64,000 nucleotides of DNA, from NCBI GenBank assembly GCA_934047225.1, contig OW204001.1, positions 7,114,201 through 7,178,200 on the forward strand, written 5' to 3'. The DNA is from Ypsolopha sequella (taxonomy: Eukaryota; Arthropoda; Insecta; Lepidoptera; Ypsolophidae). The translations under genes and the position numbers were made by a program. Shown here piece after piece: positions 33,301-37,259 of this stretch (position 1 is the first letter of the stretch; each line of letters opens with the position of its first letter). The notes under the pieces were generated by a model. That model was not told where the DNA came from. It searched no databases and saw only the letters and a list, made by a program, of their open reading frames with translations.

Positions 33301-35119
33301 AGGCCTGCTGATAGATTCCGATACGTTCTTGGGCTCTGTTGTCTTTTGAATTCTAGGGAGGCGGCAGGGAGCTTTGCCATTTTTCAAGAGTTGATGTGCT
33401 ACTTGATTTGATGTCACCTGTCCCTGGTTTGTCGCTGGTGGAGGGTCGCTTGTAAGTTTACGAACGGTTGACCACGCCTTCTTGCTATTATGCGTCATGT
33501 TGATACTGGTCACCATATCCATCCATTTTTGTGATCTGGCTTTACTCAGCTGTTGCATAAGTTCTTCGCCAGCCGTAATGGTGTCTTGTGAGAATGGATC
33601 TTTCGCGTATAGTGTCTCATATGTGGCTAGCAAGGTAGCAGAGTCTGCGTTCATGCCTGGGATGTAGGATGTTCGGCAACCTCTCGGAATGCACCTGCGA
33701 GACACAGACCATATTATGTCAACAAACTTTTCATAGTTCTCAGGTTCGGGAGAAATTTTGCGTAGCTCTTCGTCCACAAGTTTCGAGTATTTATTCCAGT
33801 TTGCCTTCGAAAAGTTGAAGCGTCTTTTGAAAGGCATGGCAATTGGGTTGACGACTGCTTGGATTTGACACATAATGGGCCGGTGTTGTGTTTTGGGTAA
33901 TGGCTGGCACACAGATTTCACACACTGAAGGCTGATGTTGGTGCTGCAAAATATCAGATCTGGATTGTATCCACGTTTCCATCGACAGCTATTGAAGGAA
34001 GCAGGTAGTTTGGCGTTGTGTACGAGTGTTAAGTCATTGGCTTCCGCCCAGTCCTCAACCGAATCCCCACTAGCGTCTGTGTTCCGGTACCCCCAGTTGA
34101 TACTGTGGCTGTTAAAATCCCCCACAACAATCTTGGTAGGGTGATTGTCAAAGTTGTCAGGTTTAGAAAACTTGAAGACTTGGCCTGGAGGCTTGTATAT
34201 GGACGTGACGGTGCAGGTTCCCATGTCCAGTGTAATAACTTCGGTGGAGTCCTTGTTCGTGAGTGAGACAGACGTGATGCAGGTATCAGGTGCCACGAAA
34301 ATAGCGCTGCCGTGTTTAGGGTGAGGAATCTCTGCCGTCAGGGTAAATCCGGGAATGTATGGCCTAGTTTGGCCGACGTCGCGATGTGTTTCTTGGACAC
34401 ATAAGATGTTGCATCGTGTCCTACGGCATAGTTCAGCGAGGAGTTCTGACTTGTCGTTTGAGAAGCCCTCTATGTTTATAGAGACAATTGTCAGGGCTGG
34501 CTCTGAGAAGAGCCTTTTGACAGTAGGTTTATTTGTTGCCATCGTGGTGAAAGGATTTGCCAATCAGTCTACCAGTATTGATTATTCGCTGATTGCCCAG
34601 GGTGCGCCGGGCGCTTGCACATGTAGTTCTGTGGGGTAGTTGCGCCACTCGGGGAGGCTCCTTTCTTGCACCCCAACATCAACATCAACATGTTACAACG
34701 ATACTGAATCACCTAAATTACTTTCAATTTAAATTGAAAGACCTTATATATATACAATTATATAAATTTTTTGATAAATATATATTTGTCTCTTTTTTAT
34801 AAGATTTTTAATGTAGTTTTAGTTGACTAAAATATAATAATAAAAAGGTAAAAATGAAAATTTTACTCAAGATATATTTCAGGCCCCACTGGGCCCGGCA
34901 TCAGTTGAGAAAAAAATATAAAATATAAATAAAATATAAAAATATTTAGCTTACAAAATTTGTTATTTCAGATAAAAGTTGTATAATTTTCGTTTTATAG
35001 TATTATTCAGTGATATATTCATTCTAGTTGTAAATAATTAATTGTATGTCCGTTGCAGGTACCAATACTATGATATGACAACGAAGAACACTAAAATTGG
35101 GAAGCACGTTAACATTTAA
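3384..35119 (+). CDS. lin-54: lin-54 / Mip120 homolog, tandem CXC (CRC) domain DNA-binding protein of MuvB/DREAM
   Basis: Exons: 3384-3486, 4067-4167, 7018-7147, 8142-8225, 10799-10878, 12202-12438, 14336-14530, 21604-21691, 23327-23519, 24749-24860, 25343-25494, 26096-26318, 30981-31018, 35059-35119. Phases agree at every junction and give 596 aa from the ATG at 3390; further 5' exons may exist because the first exon begins at an acceptor. LIN54 is the DNA-binding subunit of MuvB, which binds CHR promoter elements and, in DREAM or with Myb, represses or activates cell-cycle genes in the nucleus. The signature is unmistakable: CXC1 in exon 9 ([16 protein letters not shown], then CNRCNCNNC), a hinge ending DRNPNAF, and CXC2 over exons 10-11 ([17 protein letters not shown], then [10 protein letters not shown]). 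Each CXC keeps the tyrosine used for minor-groove contact. Exon 12 encodes the conserved C-terminal helical region ([13 protein letters not shown]). The N-terminal half is low-complexity. The last two exons are the weakest: exon 13 has the poor donor CAGG/gtttta. Confidence 0.9.
3566..3730. mobile_element. Palindromic MITE, family A copy 1
   Basis: The termini gcgggtctaccacgtaattc and gaattacgcggtagacccgc are the ends of arms about 66 nt long that are nearly perfect reverse complements around a 35-nt loop. Related copies lie at 10052-10216 and 21872-22037. Those two have unlike arms, so this copy looks as if one arm was replaced by a copy of the other. It lies in lin-54 intron 1. Confidence 0.8.
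4284..4527 (-). mobile_element. tRNA-derived SINE (copy 1)
   Basis: Read on the minus strand, the head looks like a tRNA promoter: an A-box-like tagttcaggcggtagaatg and a B-box-like ggttcggtcccc about 40 nt later. A body follows with the words gcatgccctaaaaagc, ttgtgcccc.. and cggcgatagggctcacc. The body is shared with the copies at 38826 and 37812. It is a pol III retroposon, not a working tRNA gene. Confidence 0.65.
4930..5130 (-). mobile_element. Possible LINE 3'-end fragment
   Basis: The sequence starts with a repeated aatagaatatt motif, as a tail read on the minus strand would, and continues with AT-rich non-coding sequence of 3'-UTR character. No coding remnant is visible, so the call is tentative. 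Confidence 0.3.
5588..5882 (+). mobile_element. Common lepidopteran interspersed repeat ('ggactcgcgcacgaaggg' type), copy 1
   Basis: It begins near cggccaattgcaaagcgg, contains ggactcgcgcacgaagggtt and the gacagacggacagacagacg run, and ends in the typical cccaaaaaa-like tail. A second copy at 22483-22767 aligns over its whole length with small indels. Both lie in lin-54 introns in the same orientation. I recognise it as abundant in Lepidoptera; whether it is a SINE or an RTE-type LINE 3' end I cannot settle. Confidence 0.7.
6056..6900 (+). pseudogene. LINE reverse-transcriptase C-terminal relic, interrupted by a MITE
   Basis: The plus strand reads [20 protein letters not shown] and then [15 protein letters not shown], the usual LINE pattern after the RT domain (LE.VQ..FLRYL). 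After the MITE at 6429-6586 it resumes with [20 protein letters not shown] and CRMISGLN. Frameshifts and stops show it is dead. It lies in lin-54 intron 2, just upstream of exon 3. Confidence 0.7.
6429..6586. mobile_element. MITE inserted in the LINE relic
   Basis: Terminal inverted repeats of about 29 nt: atgatttatataaacaacgg at the left matches, inverted, ccgttgtttatgtaaatcat at the right, each continuing into ctcacctca / tgaggtgag. The element splits one LINE coding remnant into two, so it arrived later than the LINE. Confidence 0.8.
7655..8085 (+). mobile_element. DNA element family F, copy 1
   Basis: Shares long matching stretches, such as ttcaatagctatttccatta and gttagcttaatgttgtctca, with the reverse complement of 24970-25290. 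In the second copy the ends are inverted repeats around catttactatgaaa. This copy is more diverged. It lies in lin-54 intron 3 and ends about 55 nt before exon 4. Confidence 0.65.
8614..8777. mobile_element. Foldback MITE
   Basis: The ends aaagccgattctgaaggctt and aagccttcagaatcggcttt are exact inverted repeats, extending imperfectly to about 48 nt per arm (actgtcaaaact / agttttgacag). It lies in lin-54 intron 4. Confidence 0.85.
8868..9165 (-). pseudogene. LINE C-terminal relic
   Basis: The minus strand reads [20 protein letters not shown] then [11 protein letters not shown], and in the next frame [20 protein letters not shown] then TNSIL. This is the typical pattern of a common insect LINE ORF2 end ([18 protein letters not shown]). 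Frameshifts break it. A 16-nt hairpin (8871-8886 with 8909-8924) sits at its end. It lies directly against family R copy 1. Confidence 0.65.
9166..9521 (+). repeat. Interspersed repeat family R, copy 1
   Basis: Four copies occur in the window: here, 12799-13190 (inverted), 40684-41048 and 61823-62192. Shared words in order are tgctacaagggcgaaaagga, cgtaaccgagtaatttattg, gactgtatccagagccgtt, caggaaaggttgcaggttag, ccctagggcaaaataatcga and ggcctttacgagcacttgca. There is no ORF, so it looks like a non-autonomous element. Confidence 0.8.
9782..10051 (+). repeat. Interspersed repeat family E, copy 1
   Basis: About 270 bp matching 63600-63872 in the same orientation, with shared words gcgctacggaaaaaaaatcg, cttcagtaaataatgtatta, aaacgcgattgga and ccaattctcctggtttga. 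In this copy MITE A follows at once; in the other, element K follows at once. Both junctions come right after taacagtat(c/t)taggac, so that sequence may be a favoured insertion target. Confidence 0.75.
10052..10216 (+). mobile_element. MITE family A, copy 2
   Basis: The left end gcgggtctaccgcgtaattc matches copy 1. The right arm ends gagaattacgcggtagagcc but its inner part (gcacgcgttgaatttcgcat) differs from the left arm. It is the same type as copy 3 at 21872, which lies in the opposite orientation. It is in lin-54 intron 4. Confidence 0.8.
10946..11141 (+). pseudogene. RTE-type LINE 3'-end relic
   Basis: The decayed frame reads [20 protein letters not shown] then [12 protein letters not shown], the familiar carboxyl end of lepidopteran RTE-type ORFs (DR.KWR..EEA..QQW). 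It closes with gctgaatgatgatg, a short (ATG)n tail. It lies in lin-54 intron 5. Confidence 0.65.
11619..11768. mobile_element. Foldback MITE
   Basis: Arms of about 65 nt, with ggtgtttaactttagacagt at the left matched by actgtctaaagttaaacacc at the right, surround a loop of under 20 nt. It lies in lin-54 intron 5. No coding capacity. Confidence 0.85.
12799..13190 (-). repeat. Interspersed repeat family R, copy 2 (inverted)
   Basis: Reverse-complement copy of the family at 9166. It reads tgctcgtaaaggcccacttt, cgattattttgccctagggc, ctgcagcctttcctgtgtac and ends ttgtagcataaactactatt. It includes the extra segment with cactcgctacgctcgtgttt seen in copies 3 and 4. It lies in lin-54 intron 6. Confidence 0.8.
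13237..13815 (+). pseudogene. Mariner-like transposase N-terminal relic
   Basis: Separate frames give [20 protein letters not shown], then [14 protein letters not shown], then [20 protein letters not shown], then [20 protein letters not shown]. This is the paired helix-turn-helix part of a mariner transposase (the GRPSTS linker is diagnostic). About 150 bp of foreign sequence splits it near 13345-13500, and the DDD catalytic half is absent. It lies in lin-54 intron 6. Confidence 0.75.
13985..14130. mobile_element. Foldback MITE just upstream of lin-54 exon 7
   Basis: The ends tagttgtgtagaaaaaaaac and gttttttttctacactacta are inverted, and the arms continue through acatcaaaataa and gttggctgg..gcgcaacc to about 62 nt. 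It ends roughly 205 nt before exon 7. Confidence 0.85.
14531..15800 (+). repeat. 61-bp minisatellite derived from lin-54 exon 7, left part
   Basis: The period is exactly 61 bp: the word gtgagtat recurs at 14531, 14592, 14653 and so on every 61 nt to 15751, 21 occurrences counting the true exon 7 donor. Each unit reads gtgagtatcatacag, then a 46-nt block from agcccggtac to cactttatat. That block equals the first ~24 nt of exon 7 fused to its last ~20 nt, so about 149 nt of exon was lost in the founder. Unit variation is slight: cgcttt versus cacttt, and ataatac versus atcatac versus atcacac. A LINE interrupts the last unit at 15801; the array resumes at 20788. Confidence 0.97.
16123..19110 (-). 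CDS. LINE ORF2: endonuclease and reverse transcriptase (995 aa)
   Basis: An intact 995-residue ORF. The N-terminal APE-type endonuclease (about residues 50-270) shows the catalytic landmarks [16 protein letters not shown] and [10 protein letters not shown]. The reverse transcriptase (about 480-740) shows [49 protein letters not shown] and the active-site [12 protein letters not shown]. The tail carries [10 protein letters not shown] and [12 protein letters not shown], usual in CR1-like elements. The endonuclease nicks the target and the RT copies the element RNA there (target-primed reverse transcription). No stop or frameshift interrupts it. About 0.76 kb separates it from ORF1, longer than in many LINEs. 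Confidence 0.93.
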   Translation of the reverse strand: MFLMNLSHNSDLFQSLDSDDDLFSDALDDTVAPIHLGDMLHTTFTPHKKSLNFCHLNAQSIPAHHSELLATFSSNFNNIHAVFISESYLKPTIPSTSVSIPGYVLIRNDRTGAGCGGVAIYLRSDIKYNIISKSPSEYTASMEHLFIELDFQTVKFLLCVVYPPPRVDYFDTLEGLLVNHLPNYEHAIIMGDLNTDLLCESDSQFYYRTRKLLSLSISTNLSILKLNATHHVGDSHTLLDVILTSKPDRVSCHGQFTASGFSHHDLIYVSYKLKIPKVKPKVLFQRNFAGMNRDKLIVDAQRIDWSQLEHLTTVDEKVAIFNELVIDLYDIHAPIHPVRMKHAPAPWLTDVIRKAMAYRDSLRCKHKKVATGENWDRFKAARNKCNQMIRNAKRQHIHSSIENCSPNNLWRFLRKLGFGKCHQELDPSLDLNGLNHHFSSPPHIIDHSLKHLTIQRLLAAPPVTSQKFSFEPVSDFTIEKIILSIPSKAIGHDTLGRDLLLPILKIILPSLSHIINFSLSSNTFPSLWKMAYMVPVPKIIDPSEFKHYRPISILPFLSKVLERVVNRQLLNFLHANHLLNPLQSGFRPGHSTCSALIKITDDFRKAMDEQQLTLLTLLDFSNAFNCVDYDILITILRSINLSESTITWFYSYLIGRKQRIRLNDTFSDWCDITAGVPQGGVLSPLLFSIFINTLTTVINFSSFHLYADDLQLYLSCKQDLLPVTIQKMSSDLDSICLWSEQFGLLVNPAKTQVMILGSRALVDKLDISTLPQVKFHGISLTYCTEVKNLGLHIQNNMSWDRHVAEVSKKIFASMHSLKRLQKFLPYSAKVTLVNSLLLPILDYADVCFPDLIVELLNKLDRLLNLCIRYIFGLRKYDHISQSRSELGWLNIKFRRNAHIVAFLYSILNNSCSPPYLKDRFIPFSSLGRLLRPSKALLLRTPEHSTQMYSNSFTVSSIRLWNNLPLHIREATSVTTFKNKVYQHYVDLQNKQMGQL
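19875..20633 (-). CDS. LINE ORF1: nucleic-acid-binding protein (252 aa)
   Basis: An intact ORF upstream of ORF2 on the same strand. It starts [17 protein letters not shown] and has a central region with heptad-like spacing (about residues 55-90, predicted coiled coil). An RRM-like/L1 ORF1-type segment follows, with [27 protein letters not shown] and [17 protein letters not shown], and a basic end ([13 protein letters not shown]). Such proteins coat the element RNA. No CCHC knuckles are seen. The call rests on position and fold-like motifs, not on a database match. Confidence 0.8.
   Translation of the reverse strand: MAPPKGKGSKVAADTAFDPQRAINNMEKKFLESMAAFEARIPSVKSSPPSMDQLANEFHLFREWMKDAVNLLRDQISSLSQVVDEIDNRGRRKFLLFRGIKESSAEDVQLVISQTIVDQLKVTDFSQTAFKGCYRLGRPSHDESRPRPILVKFSNFAARSSVWASKTKLKGSDISIAEFLTGHRRQIFNEARLLYGVQRCWSQDGNVYLKLVDGEKLRLSSMKQLLDISVTNPPNPEQAKSKKERSARTMRK
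20788..21121 (+). repeat. 61-bp minisatellite derived from lin-54 exon 7, right part
   Basis: The array continues past the LINE with gtgagtat at 20805, 20866, 20927, 20988, 21049 and 21110. Joining the two parts restores an uninterrupted array of about 26 units (roughly 1.6 kb). This part mostly has the atcacac variant, matching one unit near 15629, and two units have cataccta instead of cagaccta. It ends abruptly after the last donor-like word. Confidence 0.96.
21130..21301. mobile_element. Possible MITE downstream of the minisatellite
   Basis: gctcaaatagtttgcacgc at the left and gtgtactcaaactatttga at the right form a partial inverted repeat. The arms are short and imperfect, so confidence is modest. 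It lies 300 nt before lin-54 exon 8. Confidence 0.4.
21872..22037 (-). mobile_element. MITE family A, copy 3
   Basis: Inverted relative to copy 2: it begins ggggctctaccgcgtaattc, contains gcatgcgaaattcaacgcgt, and ends gagaattacgcggtagaccc. It shares the asymmetric arms of copy 2. It lies in lin-54 intron 8. Confidence 0.8.
22483..22767 (+). mobile_element. Lepidopteran interspersed repeat ('ggactcgcgcacgaaggg' type), copy 2
   Basis: It starts with the consensus-like aaaaccggccaagtgcgagt, which is fuller than in copy 1, and runs through cggcaacagaaatacaccat to gggaaccctagaaaa. Same orientation as copy 1. It lies in lin-54 intron 8. Confidence 0.75.
22859..23288. mobile_element. TTAA-flanked inverted-repeat element, copy 1
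   Basis: The left end ttaaggcgctcttatcccga and the right end gggataagagcgccttaa are inverted repeats beginning and ending with TTAA, the target of piggyBac-type transposases. The internal stretch aagtacaaaagtt..ctccttacacgtaaag matches, inverted, the left end of the element at 43900. No ORF, so non-autonomous. It ends 38 nt before lin-54 exon 9. Confidence 0.75.
23533..23968 (-). pseudogene. LINE 3' fragment with 10-bp target duplication
   Basis: Flanked by agcgactttg (23523-23532 and 23969-23978). The minus strand reads [40 protein letters not shown] and [18 protein letters not shown], the zinc-knuckle-bearing end of an RNase-H-type LINE ORF2. The element ends in an (ATC)n tail. It inserted only about 13 nt after the 5' splice site of lin-54 exon 9. 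Confidence 0.85.
24269..24540. mobile_element. Inverted-repeat element family G, copy 1
   Basis: Right end tttccggcttccgcaacttc..atcttaacaccca; left end gggtatcaagatgaagttgc. Family members also lie at 31031-31301, 62886-63142, about 50760-51120 and 52283-52372. The arms are about 50 nt, with an internal ctatggaacagctga motif. It lies in lin-54 intron 9. Confidence 0.8.
24970..25290 (-). mobile_element. DNA element family F, copy 2
   Basis: Ends are inverted repeats: acgtcatttactatgaaaat at the left and atttcatagtaaatgaccta at the right. The interior matches 7655-8085 in reverse complement. It lies in lin-54 intron 10, ending about 50 nt before exon 11. Confidence 0.75.
26405..26475. repeat. 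Short shared repeat S, copy 1
   Basis: Contains gattcctagatg, cactgtcgta, ctttagcaacagaatcaaag. An almost identical block lies at 47198-47252 in the SMYD 3' region. Probably the end of an interspersed element. Confidence 0.6.
26486..26609. mobile_element. Foldback MITE
   Basis: tcgctgcgcctgcaaaatca and tgattttgcaggcgcggcga are inverted ends, and the arms extend to about 35 nt. It lies in lin-54 intron 12. Confidence 0.8.
26610..27562. other. Intronic sequence of lin-54 intron 12, no gene
   Basis: No coding frame is assignable. A block at 27410-27460 (gtcgcgtttaacggccacgc) resembles the reverse complement of 30250-30300, see findings. Confidence 0.4.
27563..28548 (+). repeat. Lepidopteran 'gcccgcggcttcgcccgcg' repeat
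   Basis: It starts tagcttttgcccgcggcttc, a word very common in moth and butterfly genomes, and ends with cggttcatcagttacggcgt and cgcatttataatattagt. The middle holds degenerate internal repeats of tctttggcgaggccgaag. The 3' half has two related blocks of tttctataggaacttgacac. No ORF. Confidence 0.7.
28549..30540. repeat. Composite of decayed interspersed repeats
   Basis: It holds a diverged tandem duplication at about 29195-29370 (each copy contains cagccgtttgggagata and agttttgaca), a (GATA)n microsatellite, and the words gacggacagacggacag and gactgtctgtctgtccgtct. It also holds the motif gatgagtcagtgaatgagtc near 30150. These are familiar lepidopteran repeats, none with an intact ORF. Confidence 0.55.
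29463..29545. repeat. (GATA)n microsatellite
   Basis: An impure run of gata units (tagatagatagataggtaga and similar) inside the repeat composite of lin-54 intron 12. Confidence 0.9.
30541..30670. repeat. Degenerate cluster of gtgggac / ccacgag words
   Basis: gtgggaccacgac, gtgggaataag, gagaccacgagcc, ggtgggacagcgagt, ggtgggacagaat and ggtgggaccacgagt occur within about 130 nt at irregular spacing of roughly 15-35 nt. No family recognised. Confidence 0.5.
31031..31301. mobile_element. Inverted-repeat element family G, copy 2, next to lin-54 exon 13
   Basis: Starts actgggtgttaatatgatat and ends cttccgcaacttcatgttaa..cactccgta. Arms about 50 nt. It begins 12 nt after the proposed exon 13 donor, so the donor now sits at the edge of an element. 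Confidence 0.85.
31541..34696 (-). mobile_element. Single-ORF LINE nested in a MITE
   Basis: The target duplication aacgatact occurs at 31532-31540 and 34697-34705. The minus-strand element is 3156 bp: about 0.13 kb of 5' leader, one ORF, about 40 nt of 3' sequence and an (AAG)n tail. No ORF1 is present, so it is either 5'-truncated or a single-ORF type. The clade is uncertain. Confidence 0.92.
31582..34563 (-). CDS. LINE endonuclease/reverse transcriptase (993 aa)
   Basis: An uninterrupted 993-residue ORF. Endonuclease motifs: [25 protein letters not shown] and TQHRPIM, where the usual SDH triad motif is replaced by TQH. RT motifs: [55 protein letters not shown] and [13 protein letters not shown]. 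The C-terminus has a Cys/His knuckle, [19 protein letters not shown], near residues 945-965. The frame is open throughout, so the copy is young; whether it is active depends on the TQH change and the missing ORF1. It lies antisense inside the last lin-54 intron. Confidence 0.92.
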   Translation of the reverse strand: MANPFTTMATNKPTVKRLFSEPALTIVSINIEGFSNDKSELLAELCRRTRCNILCVQETHRDVGQTRPYIPGFTLTAEIPHPKHGSAIFVAPDTCITSVSLTNKDSTEVITLDMGTCTVTSIYKPPGQVFKFSKPDNFDNHPTKIVVGDFNSHSINWGYRNTDASGDSVEDWAEANDLTLVHNAKLPASFNSCRWKRGYNPDLIFCSTNISLQCVKSVCQPLPKTQHRPIMCQIQAVVNPIAMPFKRRFNFSKANWNKYSKLVDEELRKISPEPENYEKFVDIIWSVSRRCIPRGCRTSYIPGMNADSATLLATYETLYAKDPFSQDTITAGEELMQQLSKARSQKWMDMVTSINMTHNSKKAWSTVRKLTSDPPPATNQGQVTSNQVAHQLLKNGKAPCRLPRIQKTTEPKNVSESISRPFTLQEIDKAIMTMKTGKAAGVDLISAEQLRGLGPMSVSWLLSLFNKCCSEAKIPKQWRKSKVIALLKPGKLPDDAKNFRPISLLCQTYKLFERLFLNRLTAKIDRVLIPEQAGFRPGKSCVSQILKLTQHIENGYELGKVTGAIFVDLSAAYDTVNIKRLLWKVTNLTQDPGFVRILSEMLHNRRFQVHLNSKQSRWRCQKNGLPQGSVLAPILFNIYTDDQPSTPNTERFLYADDLALTTQSKTFEEAEDNLTIALQSLGQFYDSNALKPNPSKTQSCVFHLRNRDANRQLNILWRGTVIEHSCSPKYLGITLDRSLTFKKNCANIKQKVSTRNNLLIRLTSTKWGAKPDVLRTTGLALCYSAGEYACPVWCRSAHAKDVDVALNQTCRIITGCLKSTPLGMLYPLAGIAPPTVRREITSAVEKLKQETDPQHPVYKYQQEQPRLKSRNSFLKGTKALTDGPANARCYRWRETLPPPTTFAPAQEQLAPGNKYPWPIWKTLNRLRTQVGRCRHNLFKWGFSNNGSCDCGATQQTMAHVMSCPSCPTTCTMTDLFEANDRAIKVASFWSGKV

Positions 35120-35870
35120 GATGGCCGCCATTGCAAGTGATAATTTAACGTATAGAAATCAATGTGATTAAAACAATAATTGCATCTAATGTCACATTAA
35201 TTTAATAGAATCCATTTTGTGTAAAGGATTGCTTGAATGCATGTGCAGTTCTCCAACATGTAATTAAGAGCCTTGCTTTTGTCCGTTTAGCGATTCCATG
35301 GACTTGTAAGTTTATATAGGGCTCGACGTTCTCATGTGTGTAGTTAACGTACACAAAAGACTGTTTGAAAGAATTTTTATATTCTGACATTTAATTGTGC
35401 TTAATGAAATGAGCGATTTATCCATTCGCAATGGAATTTGTAATTTATATCACTGTTATTTTTGGACTGATTTATACAACTCGTTGTACATTCTTAAAAT
35501 AAATTAGCCAATGCCTTGTAAATACATTACTTGTATATTATATCGAAGGCAAATATGCAGAATTCGGCAGATTGTTAATATAGTATGAAATAGAAAGTCT
35601 CACCGAAAAGTAAAAAATAGGTGCGACGACGAGCGGAGCAAAGCGGGACGAGGAGGTGCGTGTTAGGTTTACATGTAAATAAATATGGGTAGCCGAGCGA
35701 AACGGAGCGGAGCGAGGCGACCCTTGTAGTTTTAAGAGAATTATGATATGCCTAGGCAGATCTTGATATGCCGAATTCTACGATATGCTGACGACATATA
35801 GATATCTTTCTAGTCATAAGAAATACCCTTGAGGGAAGGTGTTAATGTAAATAAAATGCAATATATTTCA
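35120..35870 (+). other. lin-54 3' region with repeat
   Basis: Follows the proposed lin-54 stop (35117-35119). A poly(A) signal candidate aataaa is at 35498-35503 and another lies near 35852. A repeat at about 35620-35800 carries gagcggagcgaggcgaccc and gcagatcttgatatgccgaa. It resembles, inverted, words at 41870-41945. Confidence 0.45.
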
Positions 35871-37259
35871 AATGTCTTGAGTTTTTTTTCATATTAAATA
35901 CAATTTCTTGCAAGGCTGCTTCATTTATTTCACGGCTGCTGGAAGATACTCCAAAAAGATAATAAAGATTAGCAAGGCAAAAAAAAAAAAAAAACTAAAA
36001 TTAGGTCGCTCTACCACACATGTGGCCGCATCATATGCCACGACCAAAATAGTAAGTATACTAAAATAGTATTTTTTGCAACTGTGACATAATTGTTAAT
36101 AATTTTGCACGAGTGTCCCAATGTGTAATTATATTCAGTTGGACACAATCTGTTGAGGTCAGGATCAGTAGTGGACTGTATTTTTAAAACGAGTATTCAA
36201 ACTTCAAGCCTTTATTAAGAGAAACAATAGTAGCTGTAGTGAATAAGTGAAGTGAATTAAATTTACAAACAAAGGGCCTTATATTTATATCACAAACTAC
36301 TCTGTTATATAGTGCACGTAGGAGCGATGTCTATAGAGCGCGGAGAGGTGAAGCGAGAAGAAGGACGCCTGAGGTAGGCCAGCATGGACGCGAGTCAACA
36401 TAGTGTGTTCTCGCTCTATCTTGTCGCTCCGTCCCTTGGTCTGCTGACCAGCTTCCTTTCGCGTTATTCAGCCGCTTGCTTGTTGTCCGCAACACAATCT
36501 TTATCTACGACCATCAAAATAAACCCTCCGGAGCAACTGGACATTCTGTCTGTCCCACTTGTCCCATTGTGTTGTCCCATTTCACGAAAAATTAGAAGAA
36601 AGAACACTCGTCATGATACTGTCGTGATACTCGTCATGACGGAATTAGTGTGTTGATGCCTGAGACCAATCAGACGCGAGAACAGTAAAGGCTTAAGAAA
36701 TTAAGACAGACCGTTATTGCTTGTGATTGGTTCTCTAGCAGTGTTATAATAAATTTGGCCAATCGCAGCGCAGAATCAGGGTGTAATATAATATCGGATA
36801 AACAATCTAGGTACTTATAAAACTGCTTTTGATGTTGCAATTGCCTTTTTGCGGAATGGGAGTAGATAAAATATCTTGTTTCACCTGTACCCGTCTCAAA
36901 CTCTTTTTTGCCAAGCTGATGTAACATTGGTATTTTCTTTTCGTAAACAGATATTTTTGTTAGACTAGGTTTTTCACATTTTGTCAGCAAAACTTATTGG
37001 TAAATTTTTCACAACAATATATCTGTAAAGGTACAATGAATATGGAGCAAGTATAGGACATCGCTGGATAAAAATAGCGCTTCCCGAGGAGTCTATTATT
37101 AGCAACCAACTATTAGTTTCTCTGCTCCGGCGCACACGTGATCATAATACTGAAACCGATATATCTATGCACTTGCTTTCTATGAGGTTTATATTGCACA
37201 TTTTAATTGATATTTGTTAGAAAAGTAATACTTTTAAGTGGAATTAGTGACTGTGAGCC
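35871..37259. other. Intergenic, lin-54 to SMYD gene
   Basis: No gene seen. Short G+C-richer patches (36320-36470) look coding-like by composition but have no recognisable motif. The SMYD promoter should lie near 37100-37259. Confidence 0.35.

Larger units (their letters stand above)
31320..34750. mobile_element. MITE split by a LINE
   Basis: Left arm from atataaggtctatcaattta through ggaaagtaattt and gtgattcagtatcgttaata to cattccactgcaaag. The right arm is its inverted copy, but it is interrupted: gcagtggaatgtgatgtatt..aacgatact ends at 31540 and gaatcacctaaatt..gaaagaccttatat resumes at 34706. Removing 31541-34705 restores an element of about 265 bp with roughly 80-nt arms. Confidence 0.9.

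Noticed and set aside
31694..34639. Plus-strand open frames opposite the LINE at 31541
   Set aside because: They are antisense shadows of the 993-aa ORF with no motif of their own.
36384..36656. Coding-looking 90-codon frame between lin-54 and the SMYD gene
   Set aside because: No motif, no splice partners and no shared repeat; chance length is plausible.
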